Source of the DNA: Rodentolepis nana
Lineage: Eukaryota > Platyhelminthes > Cestoda > Cyclophyllidea > Hymenolepididae
Direction of reading: 5' to 3'
Length of the DNA: 14,905 nucleotides
Assembly (NCBI GenBank): GCA_900617975.1
Contig: UZAE01001157.1
Span: 1-14,905, forward strand
Under the pieces are notes generated by a model, which was given only the letters and a program-made list of their open reading frames with translations, was not told where the DNA came from and made no database searches. The translations under genes were made by a program, and so were the position numbers. Positions 1-8,663 of the stretch are shown one piece after another. The stretch's first letter is position 1, and each line of letters begins with the position of its first letter.

Positions 1-289
1 ACATTGTGTTATTTTAATGAGTAAGCACAATTTTTTTTACGATTTGGTCTTTCGGCTTCCTCATAAGCTCAGATATGTTCAGCAGTTTATTTTATTGATT
101 GATAGCTCATACCACAATCATTCAATTACCTTACGTTGGTATCTGAGTCAAGTAAAGACACGCTTACCCGAAGTGCCCAATGAAAGTTGGACCGTGTCAT
201 TACTCCGAACAGTCCCGCATATGTACATTTGTCTCCTTAATTAGTTGTGAGCTATTATGAACTTAAGACTCTTCTATATTTATAAAAAC

Positions 290-443
290 GTTGTGTGCGA
301 TAGACTTACCTCCACATGGTGCACCCTGGGCAATGTATACTCATACTGCAAAAAAGTCAATCAACCGGCAGTTGACTTCCGTCTTCAAACTACCATGACC
401 CCACTGTATGTCATATTTCACCACTTCCATAATGCTCATAATA
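290..443 (+). repeat. SINE-like repeat, copy A (3'-truncated)
   Basis: This is the 5' half of the interspersed element seen complete at 7011-7420. It carries the conserved head (GTGTGCGATAGACTTACC), the block TGGTGCACCCTGGGCAA and the block CGGCAGTTGACTTC in the same order and spacing. Similarity fades after about 443, so the 3' hairpin region and AT-rich tail are missing. I see no convincing target-site duplication around it, unlike the other four copies, so it is probably an old or rearranged copy. The truncation point is approximate. Confidence 0.8.
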
Positions 444-724
444 GTCATCGATCCTTCTAGCATATTAATAGTATAAACGTAGTCCACTCTATTGAAGGTA
501 GGAAAAGTGTAATGGACTCTTATAATAACCTATTATACAACTATGCATGCACAAAATCAATGGAATTCCATTAACAACTATCTGGAGAAATGAAACGATA
601 CCATAGAGTCTCTTATAGTTAGATGGTCATAGGTGTGGAGCTCACAACACTGTCATCGCTGAACAAAGGAACCTCATGCGCACTCAGACAGGCTCAAAGA
701 TGTGGCCGCGCTATTTGCCACGCA

Positions 725-735
725 GGGGGGGGGGG
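725..735 (+). repeat. G homopolymer, 11 nt
   Basis: An uninterrupted run of eleven G. A second run of exactly the same length lies at 4993-5003. The flanks of the two runs do not match, so they are not copies of one repeat. Lengths of such runs are prone to assembly error. Confidence 0.9.
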
Positions 736-1712
736 AAGTATGGTCGTGAGCTCAGGGACCCCACAGCCAACCGACAAACAAACCCTCCATTGTAGTATAG
801 TGACTAAGCTCCCTGTCTGTAACCCACACCTCAAATAAATGTATTCCACAGAATACGTGAGTTCCCTTTATAGCTCAACGGTACCTTAGCCAGTCCTGGG
901 ACCCTTTCCAAACCTTGAGAACATGCCAGCTTATTACTGAGCATTAGCCATGGCTTATTAGTGTAGAAATTCGCTGCAGGGCCCACCACACTTTCTGTTG
1001 ATCAATGCCGTCATCCAATTTCATTACTGGATACAAGATAGTGAACACTGGCGATCTCATGATTTTAATGACATGTATATTCACTGCTGTGCCACTAATA
1101 TATAATTATTTTGACTTATTTCTTCATTGAATCCGGTTGAACAATTCACCGACCTCTAGAGATGAGCCATGGTTCATGATCAATGCATTTCCAGACTATG
1201 GTTCGAAGAAATATATCCTCATAACTCCCTGTAAATAAATGCCAGTATTTACCAAGTACCATCCACCACTCTTGATCGAGACAAAAATTTAAATCTCCAC
1301 TAATTTTTTTTAAAATAACAATTCTTTATCGTCTAGAGTTTGAAACACTTAACCGGTTTGCGGACATGTGATTAGAAGTGCGTTTAGTTGTTTTAAGTTA
1401 CATCGAGGATAAGTTTAAAGCTAGTCCACTCTTTGAGTCAACACAAAACCGGTGTTATTTGCGGTGAAAGGGACACACACAAATTTTTAAAACGAAAGAA
1501 TTTTTTTGTAATTATTTCAAGGTATTCACTCGAAAGCCGAAATATAATTGTACTTTCAAGTGCCCCTAAAAGTTCAATTGAATAACTCTATCAGAAAGTA
1601 GAGCAGTGCTTTTCATAAAGTCCATGCAAAATAGAATTTTAATTTTCTCAACATACAAGTAAACTATTGACTTATTTTTAGAACGGCAATTCTATAATCA
1701 AGAAAATATAAT

Positions 1713-1718
1713 TTTATT
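1713..1718 (-). terminator. Polyadenylation signal of the 793-aa gene
   Basis: The plus strand reads TTTATT, which is AATAAA on the minus strand. It lies about 82 nt beyond the stop codon of the minus-strand gene, a normal position for a cleavage and polyadenylation signal. It supports this stop as the true 3' end of the gene and a short 3' UTR. Confidence 0.6.
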
Positions 1719-1799
1719 CCAATTGATAAAGTAAATTGTTCAGATAAGTATTTATGACAAAACCTCTTAGTAGCAATCTTTTCAACGGCTTTTCAACGC

Positions 1800-4181
1800 T
1801 TAGATCATAATTTTCAGCTGATTGGGTGGTTGAGCGATAGTTCTTTGTTGATGTAGGACATGTTCGACTTCACTAGGTTCGTCCATTACCTCTCTGCGAA
1901 GGCATTCCATTAACTCAGGCCAAATATGTTTTAAAATCACTATCACACTATTTAACAAATCCCTTCTCTTGGCTTCGGGGGAAGTTGCCGCAGATTGTCG
2001 TTCCATAATGAACTCCACATCAACTGGTGAAAGTTCTTTTGCAATAGCTGACATAGGTGTCTCAATAATAACTTCTTCTTTCCTAGTTTCCTGGCAGTCG
2101 GTTTGCAAAACAGATACCTTGGCCAAATTCTCCATACCATCTAAATAAATTCGCATTTTATGCTGAGTCGATTCTGGTGACGCAAGTTCAACATTGGAGT
2201 CCTCACCCAGAGCTACACATTGTCCCATGGGGAGAACGAGATCAGGGTATAGCTCCTCTGCTATCTTCTCTAAGCTCTCTTTAATTGGTCCCAAAGCCGT
2301 CAAGTTACCGATCTCTGTCGCAGCATACTTTAGTGAGTCATTTGTACTTTCTAAAGCCTTTTCAGTTGCGAATGGTTCAGAAACGTTCGATAACTGCCTT
2401 GGAGCTGTGCCACAATGTTCAATATCTGTTCTTCTCTGTTCCTCGAGTTCCCCCAAATCGGGTTGGCGGAGTTTAGTAAGTTGAAGCAAGCACTGCTGCA
2501 GGAGCTCCCTTTCCTTTCCATTTTCATGTTTTTCAACTACAGGGAGAGTACCGTGATCAGCATTTAGATTATTTTCATTTTCCAAGTATTCTATCATAAG
2601 TTTGGCCAATTCAGGTTGGTAGATCTTTGTTAACTGTAAAATGTAGTTCTGTAGGAGTTTCTTTTCTTTCTCTATTTCATGTAAATCAGAAGATGTAGAA
2701 GATATCTTCCTTCCTTGAGATTGTTCTACTTTTTCCATACATGCTCCTAGACATCTTGCTAACTCCGGATGATTCTGTTTTGCAAATTCCAGTAGGCATA
2801 AGTCTAGGTCTTTGCCACCGCTGTCTACAGGGGGTTGAACAAACGATGCCCGTTTATTTGAAAGTTGATCCAATTTTTCCACACACTTAGCTATGCATAC
2901 GCCCAATTCTGGTTGATATTTTTCAGTGAATCGCAGTAAACATTCATACAATTGAACACCTTTCTTTGCATCCTCTACCATTGGAGATCTTTTCATTGGC
3001 TCCATATCTTGAAATAGGGGTTTGAATGGTTCATTCTCCGAACTTTCATGCTTATCAACGCATTTTACAATGATTTTGGTTAGCTTTGGATGATATTGCT
3101 CTGCAATTGGGTGCATATAGGTTTGACGCTCTGATTCTCTCTGTGCAATTACTTCTCTTCCATTTGATCTGAGACTAATTTCCATGGGTTGTGTAGAAGC
3201 GGTTGGAAGAGTAGTTGGTTCTGCCGGTTGTGTTTGCCCTTGAGGTTGTCTTAACTCTGTTGGATACCTATTGATGGAACAGGTGAATTCTGGATAATGA
3301 TTTTCTGCAAATCGCACCAAGGGAACCTTTAAATCCTGTTCGGTATCGTAAAATTTGCTTTGGGAATGTGGAAGAAAGAATTCAGCTGGTGGACTTTTGG
3401 GCATAATAAGGGACGTTTGCTTTGAATTTCTCTGTGTAATTGGTTCACTAGTGAATTGGAGTTCTTCGGGTTTCTCTGCGTACTCGCCATTGCTTTTAGT
3501 TAAATCAGGACGATATTTATCTGGAAATTGAAGTAAGCGATTTTGCAATTGCCGTCTCTTAAAGGGACCTTCAGGGGATGGACAAGAAGCAGGTAAAGAA
3601 TTACGACTATGCAGACCATTTGCATAACTAGGGTGGTACAACTCAGGTCCTCTGACTAAATGGTTATTCGTCTGCTTTCTTTCCTCTGACACTGGCATTG
3701 GCTCTGAAGTATGAGAAAGAAGAGGTGACTTAACTGTAGGGTCGACTGATGGTAAAGGCTGCATCTGGTTCCTTTCCTCTACGCAGTTATCAATACATTT
3801 AGCCAAGTCTGGATGATATTTCCTGGCAAGATCCAGAAGACAGTTCTTTAGATGATCATCTTTACTGGAATTACTACGATTATTTAGTGAACTGGCTACT
3901 GGCAGCTTCGGCGTTAAGTCTTCTTTAACACGCTCCAGTTTAGTTGCAGGTTTTAATGGCTCCTTCCCGGTCACTGATTCTGGCTTCTCAATTAAAGTTT
4001 TTGGAACGGTTTCAGGCTTCCTGGAATTCTCCTTAGATTGCTCTAGCATTTCAGCACATGTTTGGAGCATTTTAGCCATGTCTGGATAATACTTTTCCGT
4101 AAAAAGTACCAGACACTTTCTTAGGCGTTTTTCGACATCCTCTGCCGGTATGGCTTCACCGGCGGTAGTGGTCGACCTCAT
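1800..4181 (-). CDS. Uncharacterised 793-aa protein with 11-12 degenerate Y-x-P-E-L helical repeats
   Basis: I do not recognise this protein. It is one uninterrupted exon of 2.38 kb. The repeated unit is about 30 residues: a leucine-rich helix, then [FL]-x-[EK]-K-Y-x-P-[ED]-L-x-K, then a second helix with C-x-x-x-C and E-K. The anchor prolines are at residues 33, 124, 184 (very degenerate), 225, 297, 365, 424, 472, 523, 574, 646 and 755. The best-kept units lie at about 407-440 and 457-488. Units 424-574 are spaced 48-51 residues apart; elsewhere spacing is 41-109. Linkers are rich in P, S, T, Q and charged residues and look disordered. I see no signal peptide, membrane segment or catalytic motif, so it is probably intracellular and perhaps a scaffold (inference). 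The start is the first Met after a 3' splice-site-like sequence at 4198-4189, which leaves 7 nt of 5' UTR in this exon. That it is a real gene is near certain from its length and repeat structure; its function is unknown. Confidence 0.9.
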   Translation of the reverse strand: MRSTTTAGEAIPAEDVEKRLRKCLVLFTEKYYPDMAKMLQTCAEMLEQSKENSRKPETVPKTLIEKPESVTGKEPLKPATKLERVKEDLTPKLPVASSLNNRSNSSKDDHLKNCLLDLARKYHPDLAKCIDNCVEERNQMQPLPSVDPTVKSPLLSHTSEPMPVSEERKQTNNHLVRGPELYHPSYANGLHSRNSLPASCPSPEGPFKRRQLQNRLLQFPDKYRPDLTKSNGEYAEKPEELQFTSEPITQRNSKQTSLIMPKSPPAEFFLPHSQSKFYDTEQDLKVPLVRFAENHYPEFTCSINRYPTELRQPQGQTQPAEPTTLPTASTQPMEISLRSNGREVIAQRESERQTYMHPIAEQYHPKLTKIIVKCVDKHESSENEPFKPLFQDMEPMKRSPMVEDAKKGVQLYECLLRFTEKYQPELGVCIAKCVEKLDQLSNKRASFVQPPVDSGGKDLDLCLLEFAKQNHPELARCLGACMEKVEQSQGRKISSTSSDLHEIEKEKKLLQNYILQLTKIYQPELAKLMIEYLENENNLNADHGTLPVVEKHENGKERELLQQCLLQLTKLRQPDLGELEEQRRTDIEHCGTAPRQLSNVSEPFATEKALESTNDSLKYAATEIGNLTALGPIKESLEKIAEELYPDLVLPMGQCVALGEDSNVELASPESTQHKMRIYLDGMENLAKVSVLQTDCQETRKEEVIIETPMSAIAKELSPVDVEFIMERQSAATSPEAKRRDLLNSVIVILKHIWPELMECLRREVMDEPSEVEHVLHQQRTIAQPPNQLKIMI

Positions 4182-4188
4182 CTCTTCT

Positions 4189-4200
4189 CTAAAAAAAATT
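4189..4200 (-). promoter_or_regulatory. 3' splice acceptor just upstream of the 793-aa start codon
   Basis: On the minus strand a run of eight T is followed by AG (4190-4189), and the ATG begins 7 nt further on. This is a good acceptor, so the mature transcript probably has an upstream non-coding exon or a trans-spliced leader. A leader ending in AUG would be out of frame here and would open an ORF of about 12 codons ending in TGA, so cis-splicing of a 5' UTR intron is the easier reading. One possible donor is GTACGT on the minus strand at 4362; another is GTAAGT at 8450. Confidence 0.55.
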
Positions 4201-4526
4201 AAAATATATATTCAATATATATTAAACGAAGTACAATTAATCCTTTTTATATTTGTTTCCAATCCTCGTGACAACGGAGAGGAAATTTTCTAAGTGCACT
4301 TTCTATAACCTAAACCAAGTGCAAACACTAAAGACTCCACACTCCCGTGCAAAAAAACGTACTTGAAGGGGGACCGAATTTCCAGATTTACAATAGTTGT
4401 CTTTTATAAATATTTTTTGCATATTCATTATATTTATTCCCTTCCTAGGACACTGAAGAAATTTATTTGCAAATATTTGTACCAATTAACAGACAGGCTC
4501 ATCTCAAATAACAATGCTTTCTACTC

Positions 4527-4531
4527 ATTGG
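4527..4531 (-). promoter_or_regulatory. CCAAT box (NF-Y type)
   Basis: The plus strand reads CTCATTGGCTG, giving AGCCAATGAG on the minus strand, a close match to the extended NF-Y site. It lies about 350 nt upstream of the start codon of the 793-aa gene in the forward orientation for that gene. If the possible donor at 4362 is used, the box would be in ordinary promoter range of a 5' UTR exon. Promoter function is inferred from sequence only. Confidence 0.35.
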
Positions 4532-4992
4532 CTGTGTAAATTACACTGATTATTTCCCAATACAATACGAAGACCATGTCCAATTGCCTTCAATGCCAAT
4601 TTATTTTCGGTTAGTGGTCAAAAAGCTCCTTTAAAAAGTGCCTTAAGTACACATGGGATATAACATTAAATAAGCATGGATGTGGGTCACAACTCCAACT
4701 CGTTTAAAGTTTGTCCCGATATATCTCGCTTTAAAGGCATAAATTTTAGCTATTAGTATATTATCCCCTTCCAATAGGTTCATCAGAGAGGAATAGCAGA
4801 GTATCTTATGTTCCTTGCCCTTTAGACATACCATAAGCTATTCCTTACTCTAACTACTTATGGAGAAGTGGGGTCAGTGATCAGAAGTTCTAGTGGGATG
4901 AAAAAATGTTCAGGAGGAACACCTGGTTTGCCTGGGATCGTACTTGATTAGCCTCCCTACGTGAGGGACTAAACTTAAGAATGGAGAGAGCT

Positions 4993-5003
4993 GGGGGGGG
5001 GGG
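4993..5003 (+). repeat. G homopolymer, 11 nt
   Basis: Second uninterrupted run of eleven G. It lies 16 nt upstream of the target-site duplication of SINE-like copy B. Confidence 0.9.
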
Positions 5004-5032
5004 TACAAAGAAATAGTGTCACCGTGCCATCA

Positions 5033-5359
5033 CCTATTAATTTATATCAAATGGCAGGCGTTTCGATAGTTATCATTAACCCTTTAGCTGACCTCGGGCT
5101 TCACAGAGGGGAGAAACATCAAAGTGAGGAAAATTCGAGAGGGGGAACAGAAAAGTGATTCAAGAATGTAAAAGAGATAGACTAACACAAAGGCAGAGAA
5201 AAGATAAGGTGAGTATTATGGAAGTGGTGGAATATGACATACAGCGGGGACATGGTAGTTTGAAGACAGAAGTCAAGTGGTTGTTTATAGACTTTTTTGC
5301 TGTACGAGTATACGTTACCCAGGGTGCACATCGTGGAGGTAAGTCTATCGCACACCCCC
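5033..5359 (-). mobile_element. SINE-like element, copy B, full length
   Basis: About 327 bp, inserted so that the element's 5' head is at the right end. Read on the minus strand it begins GGGGGTGTGCGATAGAC and ends in an AT-rich tail (TTTGATATAAATTAATAGG). It is flanked by a 13-bp target-site duplication with one mismatch (5020-5032 and 5359-5371; shared core CGTGCCATCA). The duplication and the tail point to insertion by target-primed reverse transcription, as known for SINEs mobilised by LINEs. No tRNA-type A or B box was recognised. The plus-strand frame at 5155-5385 reads antisense through it and is not a gene. Confidence 0.85.
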
Positions 5360-6087
5360 ATCGTGCCATCATGCAAACTGCTTAAATAGGGATGTGCATC
5401 ATGGTGTCTCAAATGTACTTCTGATGAGTACGTGAAATGTCCAATCCCTAGGAGCATGGGAAAAATAATTGGTAATAGAACATGGGACGATTACATGCCC
5501 AAAATAGACTAGTAGAATTTACCTAACGAAAAAATCACGCATTACCTATCCTATTCAAACTAATTACATGCAATTTCTACTTCTTGTGTGAAATGACTAG
5601 AAGGATAAATTTGTTTCTCTCTTTGTTTCCAAATTTGGCTGTGGGTGGTGACTAAACTTCACAGTCTTTCAACCATTTGCTTTTGACTATATTATGACAG
5701 CCAAAAATAAATTTGCCGGAATAACAGTAATTGATTTCATCAGGTTGTACGGACTAATGAATAGGAATCAAATCGGGGAAGATAAGACGTTAGTTACCAG
5801 CTGGCAGCAAATAACAGCTCCAAAGAGTAGAATATAGCGTTGACCGAAGTGCACTGTATGTTTTACGGCAAGGATGGGAGGGAATAACAGAAAGAAGAGA
5901 TGAGAGTATAGGTCACAGGTCAAGTAAAAAGATATGTGCTTGTCTTCGTGAAAATAGGGAATAAACTAAGTATACTCGACACTCGGGCAAGGGCACCAGT
6001 GAACATATGAGTTCAGGTGTATGTTAATATGAAGCAGACAATTGTTTAAAAAAGGTGAAATGGTAGTCTCGTAAAGATATGAAGGAT

Positions 6088-6384
6088 TTATTTATATCAA
6101 CTGACAGGTTTTATGATAGTTATCATTAGCCTTTAGTTGAACTCGGGCTTCACAGAGTGGAGGAACTTCAAAATCGCACAAAGTCGAAAGGGTGGGGAGA
6201 GGGAACGGGAGTGTGTGGAATAGAAGAAGGTAAGGTGAGTACTGTAGAAGTGGTTGAATATGACATACAGTGGGGTCGTGATAGTTTGAAGTCAGAAGTC
6301 AAATGTCGATTAGTAGACTTTTTGCCGTGTGAGTGTACGTTGCCCAGGGTGCATCACGTAGAGGTAAGTCTATCGCGCACTCCT
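6088..6384 (-). mobile_element. SINE-like element, copy C, full length
   Basis: About 297 bp in the same orientation as copy B. The head is degenerate (minus strand AGGAGTGCGCGATAGAC) and the tail is TTGATATAAATAAATCC. The 13-bp flanks AGATATGAAGGAT (6075-6087) and AGATATGAAAGAT (6385-6397) differ at one base and form the target-site duplication. It keeps the 3' palindrome of the family, ATGATAACTATCAT on the minus strand. The plus-strand frame at 6157-6399 is antisense to the element. Confidence 0.85.
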
Positions 6385-7010
6385 AGATATGAAAGATAGG
6401 ATTCTGAGTTATGGACACATTACTGACTAAAAAATGGCAATACTCGATAGAATGTGACTAGAGTAAATTTTCTACATCCAGCGAGTAGACCTTCAGATCG
6501 TAATATAGTGCATGTTAATCAAAATCTCAACATAACTTACATGCTTTTAATCATTAAACAAAAACACAACTCTTTTAGTTTATAATAACATTAAGCCTCG
6601 TTTTATACGCTTATGCATTGATGTATTAAGAATGGATTTCCCACCAGTGAGTCTGCCTAAATGCTATAGTTATCGCAACTATAATTGGAATCGTCTGTGC
6701 TGTGAAACGAGTTCTTGCTCGAAATATTCACATCTCATGACTTTTACTCACGTGTCTCAATTTTTCCCTACCTCTCGCCCTTATTTATCTCGGTGACATT
6801 TCATCGTATCCGGGTAGTCTGTTCTTAAGATAAAATCCTATTTAGTTGAAACTGTTTTTTGTACTTAAAAAAAGGACACTTCAACTTTTAGAGTCAAGTG
6901 GGGCATATTTACAAATCCGATTTTATCTGATGCCAAAGGAGGACTTATTGTACATATTTGAATATATAATATATTACTATTTTCACTTTGTGATTTTATA
7001 CTTACAACTT

Positions 7011-7420
7011 GGGGTGTGCTATAGACTTACCTACACGTGGTGCACCCCGGGCAACGTATACTCATACGGCAAAAAGTCTATTAATCGGCAGTTGACTTCT
7101 CACTTCAATTACCATGATCTATTAACTGGCAGTTGACTTCTCTATGTCATATTCGGTCTATTAATCGGCAGTTGACTTCTCACTTTAAACTACCAGAACA
7201 CCCCACTGTGTCATATTCGACTACTCACAGTACTCACCTCACCTTTTTCCTACCTTTGTGCCTGTCTCTTCTACATCTTTGAATCACTCTTCTGTTCCCC
7301 CCTCCCCACCATCTCGACTTTTTTTCTCTTTGATGTTCCTTCCCCTCTGTGAAGCCTGAAGTCAACTAAAGGGCAAATGATAACTATCATAATGCCTGCC
7401 ATTTGATATAAATATATAAA
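7011..7420 (+). mobile_element. SINE-like element, copy D, full length with internal triplication
   Basis: About 410 bp, about 85 bp longer than its sisters because a block of about 40 bp is present three times (7078-7180). It begins GGGGTGTGCTATAGACTTACC and ends TTTGATATAAATATATAAA. The 14-bp flanks TATACTTACAACTT (6997-7010) and TATACTTACAGCTT (7421-7434) differ at one base and form its target-site duplication. This copy shows the family in forward orientation: conserved head, pyrimidine-rich middle, 3' palindrome and AT-rich tail. Confidence 0.88.
7078..7180 (+). repeat. Three direct repeats of about 40 bp inside copy D
   Basis: The block CTATTAATCGGCAGTTGACT occurs at 7078 and 7158, with a variant (AACTGGC in place of AATCGGC) at 7119. 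The period is about 40 bp. The other four copies carry this block once, so the expansion is specific to this copy. Confidence 0.85.
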
Positions 7421-8410
7421 TATACTTACAGCTTAGAAAGGCCAACAAGTTTGAAATAAGACATATTTGGTTGTGGGTGCATAAATGCTTTCTACGACTG
7501 TCAATTTGAGATATAAAATTGGTAGATTTTTTTCCCACAATGTGATCATTATGGAGACATGGCAATCGACTAACTCCATTTGATTAGAACTATGAGAAGA
7601 GGACAACCTTGATTTTAAGCAGTCCAAATTGTGTTCAATTAGTGTGCTAGAAATGGAATATCAGCTGATATATGGATTGAGTGAAACGGCCTACTGTATA
7701 AAGATCTAAGAATGAATCACACACATAGGAAACTGGTTGAAACTCCCCTTATCAAGCAACGAATCAACATGAGAATGGAATCACGGCCAGTTAAAGCATG
7801 ACCGATTGAATTTTGGTTCATTAACCGCAATCAAAACGAAAGGAAATAAACTTCACACAACTGATTGAATTCTTTATTACTTTATGTGTCTAGACGCGTT
7901 GCGCTAGCGAAAGATAGTTAATCCCTTAAACTTTACAAAAGTGACCCAAAACTGTGGAATACGCCATTAAAACTCAAAATGGATATTACTTATTTAATGT
8001 AATTTTCCATATACTATTGCGATAAATATGTTGCGATGACTTTCAATGAAACAGTTACCCTTTTCTTGCTTAGATTAATAACTTAATGAAAGAAAGCAAT
8101 TATTGTGAGTTATTTCGATCTAAATATATGCAGAGCCCAAGCTGGAGTAATTGGCGGAAGATATTGAATATCCTTTTGTTATAAAAAGATACAACGTATA
8201 AGTCTGAGGCAAGCGGGACGTTAAAGACGGTACCAGTAAAGGGGACCACTGCATAAATTTTATCCGTTTAATATCAAATTTGAGAACTAGTGTATTTGGT
8301 AAATCCCGGTCGCATTCGCTTTGCAAGATTCCCAAAAATTGCGAGTGACTACGCGTAATGGAAATCATATAAGTAGGCCAACTGGAAGTGAATATGAAGA
8401 GAGTGAATAT

Positions 8411-8431
8411 CTGCTGAGTGCTCATCAGCAG
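8411..8431 (+). other. Perfect 7-bp inverted repeat (hairpin)
   Basis: CTGCTGA and TCAGCAG flank a 7-nt spacer. It lies about 110 nt left of the CCAAT pair, in sequence with no recognised gene. It could be an RNA hairpin or chance; no function is assigned. Confidence 0.5.
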
Positions 8432-8444
8432 AGAGGTGATGAGA

Positions 8445-8450
8445 ACTTAC
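8445..8450 (-). promoter_or_regulatory. Candidate 5' splice donor on the minus strand
   Basis: The minus strand reads CACAC followed by GTAAGT, an optimal donor hexamer. It is about 90-120 nt from the CCAAT pair. It could end a non-coding first exon of a leftward transcript, possibly the 793-aa gene, whose only visible acceptor before the ATG is at 4189. This is a weak, position-based suggestion. Confidence 0.2.
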
Positions 8451-8537
8451 GTGTGAACACAATGTCAACTAAGAAGATGACCATCTCTTCGAGTCCATAC
8501 ATAGGCTAAGAGGGACTGTGATATATCGGTGCGTCCC

Positions 8538-8572
8538 ATTGGCTGAATTGTTTTCGGCTTCTTCCTCATTGG
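8538..8572. promoter_or_regulatory. Pair of CCAAT (NF-Y) boxes, candidate promoter
   Basis: Two sites, CCCATTGGCTG (ATTGG at 8538-8542) and CTCATTGGCCA (ATTGG at 8568-8572), lie 30 bp apart, about three helical turns. Both match the extended NF-Y consensus in the reverse orientation. Pairs of CCAAT boxes about 30 bp apart are a known layout of TATA-less and bidirectional promoters. It lies upstream of MRPL9 and could also serve a leftward transcript. Confidence 0.45.
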
Positions 8573-8600
8573 CCAGCTTGAATTAAGCGCGCAAAAAGTC

Positions 8601-8663
8601 ATGCGTGATGGCATGCGAAAGCTGAAGATAGAACCAGAGAAGTCGGTCACTACTTGCAAACTG
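8601..8663 (+). other. Candidate first coding exon of MRPL9 (unproven)
   Basis: An ATG at 8601 opens 21 codons (MRDGMRKLKI..., net positive) that end in phase 0 at CTG before GTGAGG, a good donor. Joined to the exon at 9782 it stays in frame and would add a basic N-terminus that could act as a mitochondrial presequence. Against it: it contains three acidic residues, the ATG is only 29 nt from a CCAAT box, and a phase match has a one in three chance. The alternative is trans-splicing directly at 9781. Confidence 0.25.

Larger units (their letters stand above)
1..1799. other. Non-genic region downstream of the minus-strand gene
   Basis: I find no coding region I can support here. Short open frames (17-244, 257-460, 623-838) have no recognisable protein similarity; the second lies over a repeat copy. 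The stretch holds a truncated SINE-like repeat at about 290-443, a run of eleven G at 725-735, and the 3' flank of the minus-strand gene, including a polyadenylation signal at 1713-1718. The rest is AT-rich sequence without features I can name. Confidence 0.6.
4201..8500. other. Non-coding region rich in SINE-like insertions
   Basis: No protein-coding gene can be supported. The stretch holds three complete SINE-like copies (B, C, D), a CCAAT box at 4527-4531 and a G11 run at 4993-5003. Short open frames at 5155-5457, 6157-6399 and 6846-7136 lie wholly or partly over the repeats and reflect them. Open frames at 8120-8425 (minus) and 8321-8509 (plus) show no similarity I know. This could be the upstream region or a long 5' UTR intron of the minus-strand gene. 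Confidence 0.5.

Noticed and set aside
623..838. Plus-strand open frame of 71 codons.
   Set aside because: It runs across the G11 tract, has low-complexity composition and no recognisable similarity, and its frame depends on the exact homopolymer length.
871..881. TAGCTCAACGG, a good match to a tRNA A box.
   Set aside because: No B box follows at a workable distance and no cloverleaf can be drawn, so there is no tRNA gene or tRNA-derived SINE here that I can support.
4182..4190. Leader-supplied AUG for the 793-aa gene.
   Set aside because: With 7 nt between the acceptor and the ATG, a leader AUG would be out of frame and meet TGA after about 12 codons. The genomic ATG at 4181 is the better start.
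4930..4970. Minus-strand GTACGATCCC with a nearby TCCCT/AGGGA stem, hinting at a tRNA T arm and anticodon arm.
   Set aside because: The T stem does not pair and no acceptor stem or A box is present.
5421..5442. CTGATGA followed closely by GAAA, resembling the core of a hammerhead ribozyme (such as those in schistosome satellite elements).
   Set aside because: The bases between would give a stem II of at most four pairs with no loop, and the sequence after GAAA does not pair with anything suitable before a cleavage site upstream. It also lies outside the repeat copies.
7075..7105. TTAATCGG in the SINE-like element recalls part of cestode spliced-leader sequences.
   Set aside because: The likeness is only about eight bases, the order of the rest does not match, and there is no donor site followed by an Sm site. 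It is not evidence for an SL RNA gene.
8120..8509. Overlapping open frames on both strands (101 and 62 codons).
   Set aside because: Neither has recognisable domains. Being open on both strands with no flanking splice-site pattern argues for chance or regulatory sequence, not exons.
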